Below, piece after piece: positions 20,922-34,252 of a DNA stretch of 64,000 nucleotides; the stretch's first letter is position 1, and each line of letters begins with the position of its first letter. The DNA lies in contig NC_059550.1 of NCBI RefSeq assembly GCF_905220415.1, positions 2,792,501 to 2,856,500 of the forward strand. The letters run 5' to 3'. Position numbers and translations under genes: made by a program. The notes beneath the pieces are model-generated. The model saw only the letters and a list, made by a program, of their open reading frames with translations, did no database searches and was not told the origin of the DNA. This DNA is from Colias croceus. Its lineage: Eukaryota; Arthropoda; Insecta; Lepidoptera; Pieridae.

Positions 20922-21520
20922 AGTATAAATTCCAATCGAACAAGACTGCAATTAAAAAACTACCATTTTGGTAGTTATAGTAATTTTCGAGTGTATATGT
21001 GATAGTGCACGGATTTTGACAGTACAAAAGTAAAAATATATTTATTTCTAGTTAAAGTGTGGATGTGGTGTAGCATTTATTTAGTTTTATATCATTTTAT
21101 GTTCTGATTAGTATTAAGAAATCAAGCCTGAGAGAAATAATATGTTTTATAAATTTATATCCAAAAATTTACTGGAGAATAGCTAAGAGTGTATGACATT
21201 TACAGGCTTTTACAAATTTTACAAAATACATTAATTTTTAACTCAACAGTTTAATTGCCAGGCTATTTAACTGTATTTGTTAAGCTAAGTCGTTTATTTA
21301 TATTGTAAATGCTTAGATCTGAATTTAGTTTTAAGCTACATTCCCAGTTTAAATATAAAAATGGTAGTAAATGGTAGAACGTGATTTATCGATGCCCATT
21401 TCATAGCGCATTCTCGACAGCTGCGGTCGACGCAAATTATATGGAAACTTTAAAATTTTTCATATAAAAATAATTGTTGGTGATTTAGATTCAAGAAAAA
21501 TGTATTGGAAAATATTGTCT
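20922..21520 (+). other. ihog 3' untranslated region and proximal downstream sequence
   Basis: AT-rich sequence after the stop codon. A small perfect hairpin (ACTACCA, loop TTT, TGGTAGT) lies at about 20960-20976. No AATAAA occurs close to the stop; the first clear one I see is at 23076-23081, beyond an inserted repeat, so the cleavage site is uncertain. Confidence 0.4.
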
Positions 21521-21523
21521 CTA

Positions 21524-22370
21524 ACGGTACGTTCACACAGTGTCGAGTGTTTCCCTACCGTATCAGTTTTTTAACGGACTTCAAAAAAAAGGAGGAGGTT
21601 ATCAATTCGGCCGGTATATATATTTTTTTGTAGGACTCTGTTTAGTGGTATCAGTATTTCAATGAAAGAGTTAACACATGCATTCAGTTTCAAGAAAGGG
21701 AAAAATAAGGAATGTTGCTGAAGTTGACATCATATTTTGCGACTACATACCGATCCGGCCGTACTGCAAAATGTTACCCTACGTTCACACGGAGCTACAA
21801 TTTGCCGAATCTTATTTTTATCAGATCTGGAAAAACCGAATGTTGTATTCACACAGCACATCTTGCATTGTCCTTTTCTAACGGCCTCGTATCGAGATCC
21901 CGTGTGTAAACACCATCCGCTTCTTTTTAAAGTGAAACTTTCATTACATCGTCTCAAACTTTTTGGGCTGTGTAGCGCATGTCGCGTGACGCACGATACG
22001 TACGATAATTATCGTACAAATACGATAATTTTTAGTTAAATTTCTATAGTGTGAAAAAAAGTTTCACTTTTACCGTGGTTTCATAAATCCACACAACTTT
22101 TTTTAGCAAGAGTTTTTTTAATAAGAGTGTATTGAATGAGTATAGTTACCACTGTACCGAATCTTACATTTTGCAGTACGGCCTGATCGGTTTTTAGTCG
22201 ATCATCAGATGAAAAATCGGATGTTAACTTCAGCAAGATTCTTTTTTTTGCAGTCTCTTGAAACTGCATGCATATGTGTACTCATTCATTTAAATACGTA
22301 TACTACTAAACAGAGTCCTGCAAAAAGGGTACGGTAGAGAAACACTCGACACCATGTGAATGTACCGTAC
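21524..22370. mobile_element. Inverted-repeat element of about 850 bp with long arms
   Basis: The left end ACGGTACGTTCACACAGTGT and the reverse complement of the right end ACGGTACATTCACATGGTGT match, and both continue CGAGTGTTTC(C/T)CTACCGTA. Arm similarity continues inward for roughly 250 bases (GGACTCTGTTTAGT, GTTGCTGAAGTT, CGTACTGCAAAATGT). A 19-bp perfect palindrome, GTACGATAATTATCGTAC-type, lies near 22000. No transposase frame is visible. Confidence 0.65.
21568..21632 (+). mobile_element. ACCGACTTC repeat fragment nested in the left arm
   Basis: TTTAACGGACTTCAAAAAAA and GGAGGTTATCAATTCGGCCG interrupt the left arm of the 21524-22370 element; the right arm lacks them. It is therefore a later insertion. 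Confidence 0.6.
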
Positions 22371-22524
22371 GGTACTTCAATGTAGTTCATCATATCGGCT
22401 AATATTCTCGTGTAAAAAGTATCATTTATAAATAATTTGTATACTAAATAGTCAAAATGCATTTAACAGTGCTCAAAATTTGTATGAATGTTTTTGTTTG
22501 CTTGAACTTCACTTTTACATTAAG

Positions 22525-22981
22525 TTAAGGGCCCTTAGTAGGTGAACACGGAAAAATGGACTGTTTTCTATGAGCTATAATTGAAATTATTGAGGTTTTT
22601 TCGCACTGAAATTTCTAATATGTATTACAGAACGTATGTGTGATGGGATGACTGTTTCCAAAACACGATTGGAAAAATTTTGCTCGATAAAAAAAATCCT
22701 GAAGTTACCCCTAAAATATCATATAAATGCTCATTACAACCGTATTTTACGATAATAATTCGTATAAAATCACAAGTACATAGGCATTTACCTTCTCGAT
22801 TTCGTGACTGTTATAGATTTAGAAAATACTAAATATTTTCATTCACTTTTTGATTAAAATGTGAATGGCGCTTACGATTTTTAGTTTCGAGCACGTTGAT
22901 TCCATACTAAACGCGGACCCCCTCACCGCTTACCTCAGGTCCGAATAGCTGAATTTTCGCTGACCGCCTAACCCCCCTTAA
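22525..22981. repeat. Possible inverted-end repeat
   Basis: TAAGGGCCCTTAGTAGG at the left and, in reverse complement, TAAGGGGGGTTAGGCGG at the right bound about 455 bases. The ends match only imperfectly and no target duplication is clear. Confidence 0.3.
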
Positions 22982-24790
22982 TGCAATTAGATTAAGTTGG
23001 CAGGGTACTTAATAGAAATGGCCGATGCCGTTTTGTTGCATTTATTTGTGTTTTATAAATGCTTTGGACGATAAAAATAAACGGTTGTGACGACGGTTTA
23101 AATAAAAACATATTTGTTATGTGTTTCTTTTACACTAAATTTAATTTAGTCGTGAATGCCTGGATAATACTTAATAAAAATTCACTATTAATTTTATTTA
23201 AACTCGTTTATCTGTTACGCATTTAATGTGTTAATTTTATTCGTTTTGCATATAAATACGGAAGAAAAGAAGTTTAAAATTCGCGGGTAAAAGTTTAAAA
23301 TTAAAATTCGATATTTTTTATGAATTTATGAGAACGAGATATAACGAGATACTTTAAAATAATGAGGCACTGACTACATTTACCAATAAATTAGTTTTGG
23401 TCTGTTTCGTTCGCTTTAGATTTATTTATTTGACCTGAAAAACGAAGTGATTAGTAAAACATTGATTAAAAAGTTTTTACAAAAAGAATTTATGGTATTC
23501 CAACTAAGTAAAAGTAGTCATTCGTTTAGACTTTTATACTTATTTAATAAAGCCTATTTGAATTTCAGTACAAAAAGAGCTAAAATATTTCATTTCATAT
23601 TTCAAATTTAGATTTTTTAGGACTCGACCCGACTAAATTAAATTTAGTTTGTTAAGAGAATCACTTTAATGGACTTAACAATATTTTGTCAATGCAATTT
23701 TGTATACTTTGAAAAAGTAACATTATACAATATACATGTATTAAAAAATACTACTGAAGTGTTTTATTGTTTTGAACAAAATAAGTTAAAATATGATTTT
23801 TTTATTTATTAAAAAGAATAAAATAGTATGATATTTTGCTAACAATTTATTACTCCGACAATTAAATTTAACATAGTAGAGGATAATACCACAACCGTCA
23901 GATTTCAACTTATGTGTTATATACCTGAGGTGTTGAGGGTAGTAGTATATTAAAGTAAATTTACTATGATTATAAATAAGTATAAATAATACCTAAGTAA
24001 CTATACCTACTGAAAAAAACTACAGAAAAAAATCGAACTGTATAGATTTTAACACTAGGAGTGGAGAATTCATTTCCATACGATATGAAGAGTTTTCAAC
24101 TTGAGTGAATGAAATTGTGAAATGTCTTTCTGTCATTCTGCAACACTTTTAAAATTCTATTAATTACAACTTTTCTGAAGCTTAACATTTCAGGTAAAAA
24201 ATACGTTATATATACCTACTGACTTCTTATAATAAAACGAATACAAAAAAAAACAGACATAAAAATCGTATTTAATATAATTATGTGATAACTTGGAAAC
24301 TCATGAAAACAATAAATGAGAGAACTCATTTTTAAATCTATTACACTGAAATGTATTCGAGGCGTTACCAAGTGAAATTCCAACTCGATATTCTCAAAAG
24401 TTATCGACAGTCTATAGAAAAATTTTCCTTGGATTCCTTCAATGAAGTAATAAGTTTGGAATACATTACTGAACGATAAGTACGTTGTTTACTAACTCAT
24501 TGTTTACCGTGGTATTCAATGTGTTTTTCGATATTTTGCAGGATTTTCGTAAAGAAAATGTGATTTTTTTTTCATAATTCATGTTTAGGCATTATCTTTT
24601 GCTTTACAACTAGCAGTTGGTACTTAATAGTTAATATAATTAAATTTATTGCCATTTTAGTTTAAAAATTATAGATTATTGATATATATCTATTAATAAT
24701 AAAGATATATGTGTGTAAAAGTTACATACTTAATTGTTATTCTTCTAATCATATTTTAAATCAAATTCAATTTCTCTCCAAGAATGAGCG
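22982..24790 (+). other. AT-rich non-coding sequence
   Basis: I see no exon, RNA gene or repeat of known type. The first good AATAAA after ihog lies here at 23076-23081. Confidence 0.5.
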
Positions 24791-25084
24791 AAATCTGAAA
24801 TGAAATGAAATGAAATAAAATGAAATGAAATAAATTTATTTGTCCATTTTTTATGTTTTACAATAAATGTACGACAGTGGGTCCCAAACTAAGAATCTGG
24901 TTCATTAACTCACACATAACATCGCTTAGTTGCAATCTACTGATGTTTGCATTGAATCACATCAGTAAATACTTGCTAACGCCTTACAAACTACACACGG
25001 TTCAATAAATAATTACGATAACAAATGTGTTTTATTACGTATCTACACGATGAAATAAATAATAACAACAATAAATGTGTTTTA
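24791..25084 (-). mobile_element. Possible LINE 3' tail with (GAAAT)n
   Basis: Seven or so GAAAT-like units at 24796-24834 are followed by AAATTTATTTGTCCATTTTT, a combination common at LINE 3' ends read in reverse. No reverse transcriptase remnant is present, so this would be a strongly 5'-truncated copy. Confidence 0.35.
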
Positions 25085-25318
25085 TTAAACTCCCGATTTA
25101 TTGGGTAATTAGGTACAAGGATATAATAGGCGATTAATATCTAGCTGTCGAACAATTCTTCGTGGGATTGTAGCCGTAGCCCGTAGGATTGTATGGCGTT
25201 CTGCCAAATCGGCGCCGCTCCAGGTGTCCGACAGGAGACAAAGATTGAGGACTCATTTGAACTAAATTAATTTTGATGTCCCGCTTTATTGGGATTTGTA
25301 GCTTAGGGACAGGTAAAT

Positions 25319-25511
25319 CTATACTTATACTTATACTATTATAAAGCTGAAGAACTTGTTTGTTTGTTTGAACGCACTACCTTATCTCAGGAACTACTGG
25401 TCCGATTTAAAAAATTATTTTAGTGTTAGATAGCCCATTCATCGAGGAAGGCTATAAGAGTATATAGGCTATATATCACAACGCTACGACCAACAGGAGC
25501 GGAGCCGTTAG
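25319..25511 (+). mobile_element. Helitron-like element, 193 bp
   Basis: Starts near TCTATACTTATACTTATACT, includes AGGAACTACTGGTCCGATTT and AGCCCATTCATCGAGGAAGG, and ends GGAGCGGAGCCGTTAG. Same group as 43610-43793 and 61638-61823. Confidence 0.6.
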
Positions 25512-25936
25512 AGATAAAATATATCGAAAGAATTGAAATATTGTAATACGATACTTTGACAGGGATTAGTTTACGCAGTGTTGCCTCTGCTGCGTGTTCA
25601 AAAAAACTGTATGTAAAATTTTGCCCTTGACAAAAAGTACAATCTTATTATTTGTTTGTAGCTCAACTCGAATTATTTTTAAAGTAATAATAATATCATT
25701 CTCTCACTATTTTACATACATTATTTTAGTACGTGCTGGGAACCACACTAAATACTTAAATAGTTTTAAATAAAATGTGAGACTGGGGTTTAGCTCTAAA
25801 GCTCTGGAATATTTTACAGACTAGATTAGAAAATGTATCGGCCAATTAAATTTAAACTGTTGAATAAATTTACTAGAAATACGATGAGATTAAAACTTAG
25901 TAATGTTTTGCATTAGATTTCAAGCTTTATAAGCTA

Positions 25937-26126
25937 CTAGCTTACCGCCCGCGGCTTCGCCCGCTTTGTCTAAAACCTAATAAATTATATACTAAAACCT
26001 TCCTCTTGAATCATTCTATCTATTAAAAAAAACCGCATCAAAATCCGTTGCGCAGTTTTAAAGATTTAAGCATACAAAGGGACATAGGGACAGAGAAAGC
26101 CACTTTGTTTCATACTATGTAGTGAT
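25937..26126 (-). mobile_element. Helitron-like element, ATCACTACATAG group
   Basis: In reverse complement it begins ATCACTACATAGTATGAAAC and ends GCGGGCGAAGCCGCGGGCGG TAAGCTAG. Very similar copies lie at 47524-47709, 49174-49363 and 56731-56917, all on the same strand. Confidence 0.65.
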
Positions 26127-27562
26127 AAGTAAGTATTTATATTTTTAAGTTCATTGGATTACCATTTACCAATCTAGTGGTTACAGCGTTAGCACGAAGA
26201 CTGGAATTTAATTAGTTCCATGTTTAGCGTAAATACAAATAATTTAAGAGCAAGCGTTACTTGCAAAGTAATTTATTCACCAGCATCTTTTTCAGAAAAG
26301 CTCAGCTTTATCGAAAGAAAACTTTTCGCTTTCAAACGAAAAAAATAATTCTTAAGATACAACATTTTGATGCTAGCATTAGTATGTAATATGATAATTG
26401 AAACTACGAATTTGATTTGGAAATTCTTTCATATCTATGATGGAATATTTTCGTGATAAGGCCTATTTAATATAACGAATTAACATTAGTTATCAAAGAG
26501 AACTTAGACTGCTAAAAATCACGTTGAATTATTTTTTGTAAAATAATATACGAAATTAGCTCTCTTTTACATAATATTATGCAGATGGTAGCCTATAATC
26601 TAGTCTTTCAACAATATATACTTCATTCTACTATTAAAACGTCGTACATATGTATAGGATAGAAGAGTACACATTCAGAAGACAATTCACCAATAATACA
26701 GTAACATCTGAGTTATTGTTCGCGAATCCATCGTCCACAGATGGCATGATATTTGCTGACAGCTGCCAATTAGCCTAACCGGAGCTAATTAATACATTGA
26801 TGACCGCAATCATTACCGATAATTAACTAAATGTCTTAATAATATTGGATTATGTATCTAGCCTGTAGACTGTGGTACAACAAAAACAACTTTTATACTT
26901 ATTATTTTCTTGGATTTACCACAGATTCGATACTCGATAGCAAATACATAAGTAATAAATGTGCTTCTTTAAAAGGAAATAGACAAGAAAGACTGCTTTG
27001 CTGAATAAAAAAAAATGTTATATACATTTTATTTAGAAGAATATCTTGGACCAAGCCAGTAACGTAGCAATTCATTCACAAACATAACTTATTTATAAGA
27101 ATAACTTTACTTCAAATAAGTTTGTTTAATTGTATAATTATTGCAATATGATTTTGATTTTCAAGTTGTTTTACCTATTAGGTAATTATTACCTTACCTT
27201 ATTACCTATAAATTTTCAATTCTAAACCAATAGGTATATAATAGCCAATCCCACTTAATAACAAAATTAAGTTCTCAATCCATAATTAGTCATCTAGAGT
27301 TCATTGCAATAAACTGAACTGCAAAATAATTGAATAAAAATATAATTTAATTATAATACCACAAAAGCCGCTTAATTTCAATATGAAATATATGGACGAT
27401 GCATTAACCTGTAAATCCACCCAAGTGTTAAACTTTTAATATTGAGTTTTGTTAACGCCTCCGTGAAATTTGTTTATCCCAAAAACATATTAATTCCTTT
27501 CTGTTGTTGTGTAAAGAACAAAAGTATCATAATTGCAGTGCCTATTAATTATGGTATAACAA

Positions 27563-27681
27563 TCTATACATATAATAAATCTGTAGAAGGGTCAATTCTG
27601 TACATTGAAAATATTGAAAAAATAAATAGCAGGGGGTGTTACTGGATCGATACCAAACCCAAATATGTGATTAAAAAAATT

Positions 27682-27718
<37 letters not shown>

Positions 27719-28046
27719 ATGTGAAGGCATCACGTGAAAACTAGCGGTTCGATTTCGATGAAACTTGGTATAATTATACCTTATTATCCTGGGCGTAAAA
27801 TAGGATACTTTTTATCCTGGAAAAATACGTATAAAAAAATTAATCTTAATTTTTCAGTTTTATCCATAGACGTTGTTCCGTAGAACCGCGAACACACGTT
27901 GCGTATTATTATAGGCCTAGCCGTATTTGGGAATTGGGTCCAATAGATATTTATAAGATGTTATTGACAGAGGTACTCAAAATGGAGAAATAACCATCCA
28001 CGCGAAGACCGACATCCACGCGGACGGAGTCGCGGGCGGAAGCTAG
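27563..28046 (+). mobile_element. Helitron-like element, young copy 1 (484 bp)
   Basis: Begins TCTATACATATAATAAATCT, has a GTCT microsatellite at about 27686-27718, and ends GAGTCGCGGGCGGAAGCTAG followed by T. It is nearly identical over its whole length to the inverted copy at 63259-63730. The open frame running into it is shared with that copy but is not a real protein. Confidence 0.7.
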
Positions 28047-31000
28047 TCTTAAATAATAATATTATACAGATTATAGAGCGCATAGGCTATATAGATAATT
28101 AATGCAAATATCGTAGATTCTACATTCATCTTCGGAGGGAAGGTTGAAATTATAGAATCTATTGTAATCACACAGTTGGATGAAAATAACAGAAACATAA
28201 GACAACGCTTTTGTTCTTCATTTTTCCATAAATTAAACAGCCGGTGGGGATTCGGTTAAACATCTTAAACTCTTCAAAGAACTCTGTATTACGCATGAGA
28301 AATTTTGTACAAGAATGTAGTAGGTTAAACGTTTACCAAAATTTCCGTAATCATGCAATTTGAATGTTTTCAGCAGTAGACCAATAAATACCTACAAGCA
28401 TTTACAAAACCATTTTCTATAAAAAATAAAATAAATCTTATAATTAATCTTATTTTAAGCACAGACCATGCCACATACCTACATCTAACGGTTAGTTTAA
28501 AACAACATACAACAACCAATATGCTAAGTAAAAGACAAGTAGCTATTGATGCAATCAAACACTCGATCTGGGCAGAGCCTTTGTGCACCGTTGTTTATAC
28601 TCAACGAAGCAAATTGTTAAATCAGAATCGTTCTCAAAGGATTAACAAGCGTATCTCTGCTCACTTGAGTTACATACAGTGCATTGATACGGAAATCTGA
28701 GATTTCATAAAGAGATCTTGCGTTAAGATGCCCATTGTTTCATGTTTGGAAACTATCAACCGGTTAAACATGAAAGGAAGTGTTATTCGTTTGTCTTCAA
28801 TCTTTTCTTTGACTTCAGTTCTGAGGTATCCTGAGTGCTTAGTTCGAATCCTGGGGGAGATAGTAAGGGTAACGAGAATTCTAGAAGGTCACAGAAAGTT
28901 ATAGTATTCTTACAGAATAACTTATTCGTCTATTTCAAGATCGATTAGGGAAACAGATGTTGTAGATAAAAATCTTAGATTACAAAATAAAGTACAGATG
29001 GAGCATGACAACCGCCCGTCGCCCTTGTCAAAGAAAATACGAAATCAAAAACAAATACGTCGCTGCACCATTGCTATAGCGCATATAGTGTCATGCAATA
29101 CGTCAAAAAGGGTTTGCAATTTTAGTAAAAAAATGCCGTCTTGTGATAATAAAACGCTGTAAAATTTGTTCCCGAAAACAAAAAAAAAGATAAAACATCG
29201 TTTCACAGGTTTTCTGTAGATTATTTGGCTGATTTATTTCTTTAATACGAATAATAATTTTACAGATATGAAGGAATACAAAACTTCAACGTATGTTGCC
29301 AGTATTTTGAAAATGAATTTGCCATTTTTATTGGTAAAACGGTAAAATGGTTAAAAGATCTTCAGGGTAATGCTGTTGGATTTTTCGATCGTGAATGTGA
29401 TTATTTGTATAGTGCACTTAAGGTTCATGATCATTATTAGATTATTTTAATAAGCATAATACATTATTTTGTTACTTTTATAAAGCTTAAAAACGTCATA
29501 GTCGTTTTCGCTAGCGATTTAATTTATGTGAACTCCATGATGGATATGATGAAAATAAAATGTCCCGTATTCTCGACTAAAAACTACCGCTATTCGTATT
29601 TCGTATTCATATATTATGAAAAATAAAAAATAATATAATTATTATAGTTAATATTGAAACTTTTTTATGTAATTTATTTAATAAAAAATTGAATACAATT
29701 ATTTTGTCCATATATAACTTTAGTAGGCAGGTACTTTATGTAATAAAAGAATTTAAATAAAAATTAAAACTTGACTTCTCATTTATGTATATAGCCTACG
29801 TACGTCACTACCGCCACTAACATAATAATTCAGATCATTGCAATGAAACCTCATCACTCAAAATCGGTCCAACGGTTTATACTGCAGGGCGTGTCAAAGA
29901 AATATTATACATACATACATAAACTCGAAAAACATAACCCTCTTTTTTCCGTAGTCGGGGAAAAATTTGGGAAATTTTTCAATATCTGGCAACATTACAC
30001 GCACACAGAAGCACCGTGTACGTACAGTGCAGCGGTGAAATGACAGCACACATAGCTTTATTGAAAATGACGATAAATTATTCGGTTTAGTTCGGCAACG
30101 CTCAATCTGTCTTTTATTTTGTAATCTAAGATAAAAATAGTCTGTATAAAAGACGTGACATTAATGTGAATCAATCTTTTCTTAATTCGATTATAAAGAA
30201 AATATATCGATGTAATCGTTCTAGACTCTAGAGGTTGTAATTTTAACGAATTATTTAAAATAAACTTTATGGTTTGCGTAGATTTTAGTGGAGATTTAAA
30301 AATTAAAGTGTTCTATTGTTTTCACTACTAATTACTACGCTGTTATGTAGATGCAATACAAATAGTTCCACACCGCATATAGCTCTATTAACACACTATT
30401 TTAATTTATTTCGATAGTAATAACGTTCTAACAGGCTTGAGGTTTCCACTTAATGGGCTAAATGTAATCATATCATTTACATACAAATATGAATATCGTA
30501 TCTAATTTGCATATGATTCTGTACGCTATTGTGATCTTGTACCTAGTACAAAATATTTAGACTAACGTATTATTAACAATGACCTATTATACTAGTAGAC
30601 GCGGCATACGCCAACATCATTGCACTAAAAAACAGCGTAATTAATGCATACCTACTTACTAACGCATTATCACCAATACAGTTGTTCTCTCTTTCACTCT
30701 CACGCACGAGACATAATACATGTCTCACTCATGTACTTCGTAATAACAACTGCCGATTAAAATATAAAAAGAACGTCCAGCCACGACGCTGAATGGTGCG
30801 TGACTAAGTGAAACTCGGGCACTTAGCTGAGTTTTTTCTTGCCAAAATAGAGAGCGGATAACGTATCTAGCTTTTTTATATATCATAGATTATTAACGCA
30901 AAAAATGACACATTTATAAGTATTATATATGTATTCATTTATTCGACTACCATTTTACTTCCATATTAATTGCATATTTAAGTTATTTGATGTTGGAGAA

Positions 31001-31290
31001 AAACTACCAAACATAAAAGCTCAGAACGTGAATAAATCCTTCCGTTAATATTTCTGTTCTGTCATTATAAATACGTAAAAGGAGGTACAAAATATTAATA
31101 TTAAGCTGGTTAAAACAAAATATTAAATTAATTTCTTATTGATGAAATGTTCGATATTAAATTATCAATACGCTGACCTATTTTTTAAAATAGAAATTAA
31201 TTATTAATTCCAAACCAAGTTATGTATATTCCTGGCTATTATATATAAAATAAATATTAATTGTGATGTTTCTGACGAGAAAATCTATAT
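28047..31290 (+). other. AT-rich non-coding sequence
   Basis: No supported gene. A weak repeat-like stretch with TCGGTCCAACGGTTTATACT near 29863 resembles the primer-like core of Helitron-type repeats, but ends are not visible. A TATAAAAAGAACG stretch at about 30762 looks promoter-like without a gene behind it. Confidence 0.4.
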
Positions 31291-31365
31291 AATACACACA
31301 TACATACATACATACATTATACAATACAATACAACACACACACAGAAGAGAAAGAAGAAGAAAAA
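31291..31365 (+). repeat. (CATA)n and purine-rich simple repeats
   Basis: Four to five CATA units, then CA-rich and GAAGAA-rich stretches. Confidence 0.7.
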
Positions 31366-32027
31366 CATTATAATATGTTAAATAGCCGCCCATTTATCTT
31401 CCCTTTACCATTAACCATTACCGATATCGCTTATAAGCGATTTCTGCCAGGCAACCTTTAGACATGATTTGTCTTATGAATTAAAATTTGTATTGTAGTA
31501 TTATTATATTAGTAGCAACAATTAACTAATGAAGGTTCACTCAAAGAATATAAGAATGAAAAGTAATGGAGATTCAAAAACTAAATGAATGATATCATTT
31601 TTGTCTATTTTAACACAAAGGTCAGAACCTTAACAATAGTAACTATGCGGTTACAGTAAATGTGAACTCTTTTTGCGTCGCTACAAAATAGAATGAATAG
31701 GGTATTTTTAAACCATGTTGTGAATCGTTGGACCATTTACAGTACGGATAATTTACAATCTATTACCAATTGTGGCTTTTTTATTGTGATTTTCAATGGA
31801 AATGAATTAACGACTGGCAAATATGTCTTTAGTTTTTAATAAGTGCGATTATATTTTTACTGCCTCATGCAAATATTTATCTGATAGTTGTTTTCCCCTT
31901 AAACAAACTTTGTCCTGAAATCAAACAAAACAAAAAATATCCAATGAACATATTTAAAAATTTAGTTTTCAACCATTTCTTCTCCCAAATAAATTGTTAG
32001 TATCCTTATATTTTATTTAATCATTGT

Positions 32028-32200
32028 ATTGTATAGGTATATATATTATGTATATTGTATATATATTATGTATAGTATGTATTGTATATTATGTGTATAT
32101 TAATATGTATATTATAATGTATAAATAGGTATTCTTAAATTATATTTATTACATATTATTATGTATTTATATATTATTATGTAATATAAGTAGTTATATG
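32028..32200 (+). repeat. TATATTATGTATA-type simple repeat
   Basis: About 170 bases composed of variants of TATATATTATGTATATTG and TATTATTATGTAT. Confidence 0.75.
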
Positions 32201-33362
32201 GTTTAAATATAGTGTAACTCATTTTCATTGCTATTATTATCCAATTTTTAGGATTTCGGAACTATATGGGTACATACATTTCGAGGTTTATTTATACAGA
32301 TTTCGTATATAGAAGGAGAAACAATCTACCATACATTGTTAAGTGCTAAGCCTCTGCATAGCTGTGCGTAGCAAATCTTATACGGGATGACTATGACTGT
32401 GGGATGGAAGGAGAGAATAGAAAGGTTCGTAGCACATCGTAGCGTAAGCTTGATTCGTAGCATATGGTAGCAAGTTCAACTCTCACACTCGTCACAACAA
32501 GTATTCCTTTGCCTCAAAATAAAGTAGATGCTGAAATTTATTTATCTTAATTCTAATTTATCGGAAGTATTGTATTTCTTCACAAATATGAACTCAAGAA
32601 ATGTTACATAATATTATATTCAAGAAATATGAACAAATATATAAATAAAACGATTTTCAAAGCATTTATATATCGTTCAAAATGATTTTATATGGAAGCT
32701 CAATGAATGCAGATGTTTTTTTGTATTTTGAAAGCATACTTATTATACAGAAATGTTGCTGAATATTTAACAAAAAAACGAATATGTGCAAAAGCAAAGT
32801 GATCTACCTATATACAAGGAAGAGCTACAAGAGGCCGGCTTTTCCAAGTATTAACGAGTCGTTGAGAGCTCAAGTTATCATGGCTAAGAGTTTACTCACA
32901 TAAATTATTAGAGACTAAGTCTCTGATCATAAATCTTGTGCAATAGTCGAGACAGCCTCTGTTCTCGATTGCAAGTGTGACTAATAGTTTCTGGGACACT
33001 CATTTTGATATAGAAGTTTTTTCTTTTTAAACGGCTTTCAAATGTACAGTAATTGTTTGGTGCTCCGCTAGGATACTTATAATATTGTATTAGATTAGAT
33101 GAATTTCATGGAAATATTATTAAAAGTATGATATGAAAATATAAAATGTTTTTTATTTTCATAAATATCTTCATCGTTACGAGCAATTAAAATAAATGCG
33201 CTTATTAATGAGTCCGGGTAAGACTCAGATGATAATTGAATATTCAATACACTAATGATGATGATAAGCTTTCTCGAATTAATAATGGATTCTGTACTCT
33301 TTCTAACCTTGTACTTGACTGATTACAGTCATATGTATCCATAATAACGCAATTATTTAATA

Positions 33363-33547
33363 CTAGTGGTCCGGTCCGGCTTCGCCCGTGGTACATATTT
33401 CGCAATAAAAGGTAGCCTATGCTATGTCCTTTCTCGGGTATCAAAATATCTCCATACCAAATTTCATGCAAATTGGTTCAGTAGTTTAGGCGTGATTGAG
33501 TAACAGACAGACAGAGTTACTTTCGCATTTATAATATTAAGTATGGA
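33363..33547 (-). mobile_element. Helitron-like element, 185 bp
   Basis: CTAG at 33363-33366 followed by GTCCGGCTTCGCCCGTGGTA, the reverse complement of a Helitron-like 3' end; the other end is AATATTAAGTATGGA. The core CTCGGGTATCAAAATATCTC is shared with 14936-15173. Confidence 0.55.
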
Positions 33548-34252
33548 TTATACTCATAATCATACTTCCTCAGTTCTTTTATTTATCGTTACTAATTTAT
33601 TCCATTAATTGATATCTATTTGTATCGACCGAGGAGAAGCAAACCATCCTCCTACTTCAAGGAATATAATAAAAAATAGCTTAGCAACACATTTAGCGAT
33701 TTATTTTTATTATATACAGGGTTACAGGTTAAGTCGACCTATTCCTGTTAAGAGCGTATAGTAGGGGTCAAAACAAACTGATTTTATCTTATAATACCAT
33801 ATCCAAAAGTTAGTCGTTGAAGAGTTATTGCAATTTTAATTTTTTTCTTGAAAATGCCACTTTATCTTCGCATTTAGCGTTTAATTTTTTATTTTACTTA
33901 TTTGGTCTGGGTTTTTTTGAGTTTTTATGTAAAGGTTGAGTTAAACAATAATTCTCAGCAATAAAAATCCATATCGCTGCAAACAATTCAAAGAAATGGC
34001 TTTTAATCTAAAAATAATAACATTAAAGTAATTTAGTTAACTCGTTTTAAAGAAAGATATTGAAAAAAATCTCTATGAAAATGTGTCTGCAGATGTTTGT
34101 AAAAACATGTGCATGTTCTTAGCTATGTAAAAAGGTATGATAACCTCAGGTAGCATTCGTAGATTCCAAGAAATCGGGGATAAACATGGGACAGTGGTAG
34201 TAAAGTACAACATCAGAATAAATTTTGTCATAATTTATTTTTCTTAAAAACT

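Noticed and set aside
27442..27744. A 100-codon frame whose end is shared with a frame at 63561-63818
   Set aside because: The shared part lies in two copies of a Helitron-like element and contains its GTCT microsatellite; similarity reflects recent transposition, not coding.
28370..28588. Minus-strand 72-codon frame with a hydrophobic stretch (SIATCLLLSILVVVCCFKL)
   Set aside because: It could be a membrane segment, but there is no supporting neighbouring exon, splice phase or family resemblance.
28841..28856. GTTCGAATCCTGG, a polymerase III B-box-like sequence (also reverse-oriented near 7351 and 9991, and weaker near 62087)
   Set aside because: No matching A box at the right distance and no cloverleaf; may be SINE fragments, but not enough for a tRNA or SINE call.
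29843..30043. 66-codon plus-strand frame
   Set aside because: It starts within a Helitron-like core motif (TCGGTCCAACGGTTTATACT), so it is probably repeat-derived.
30757..30800. TATAAAAAG followed by a G+C-richer stretch, promoter-like
   Set aside because: No open frame, splice site or transcript feature downstream supports it.
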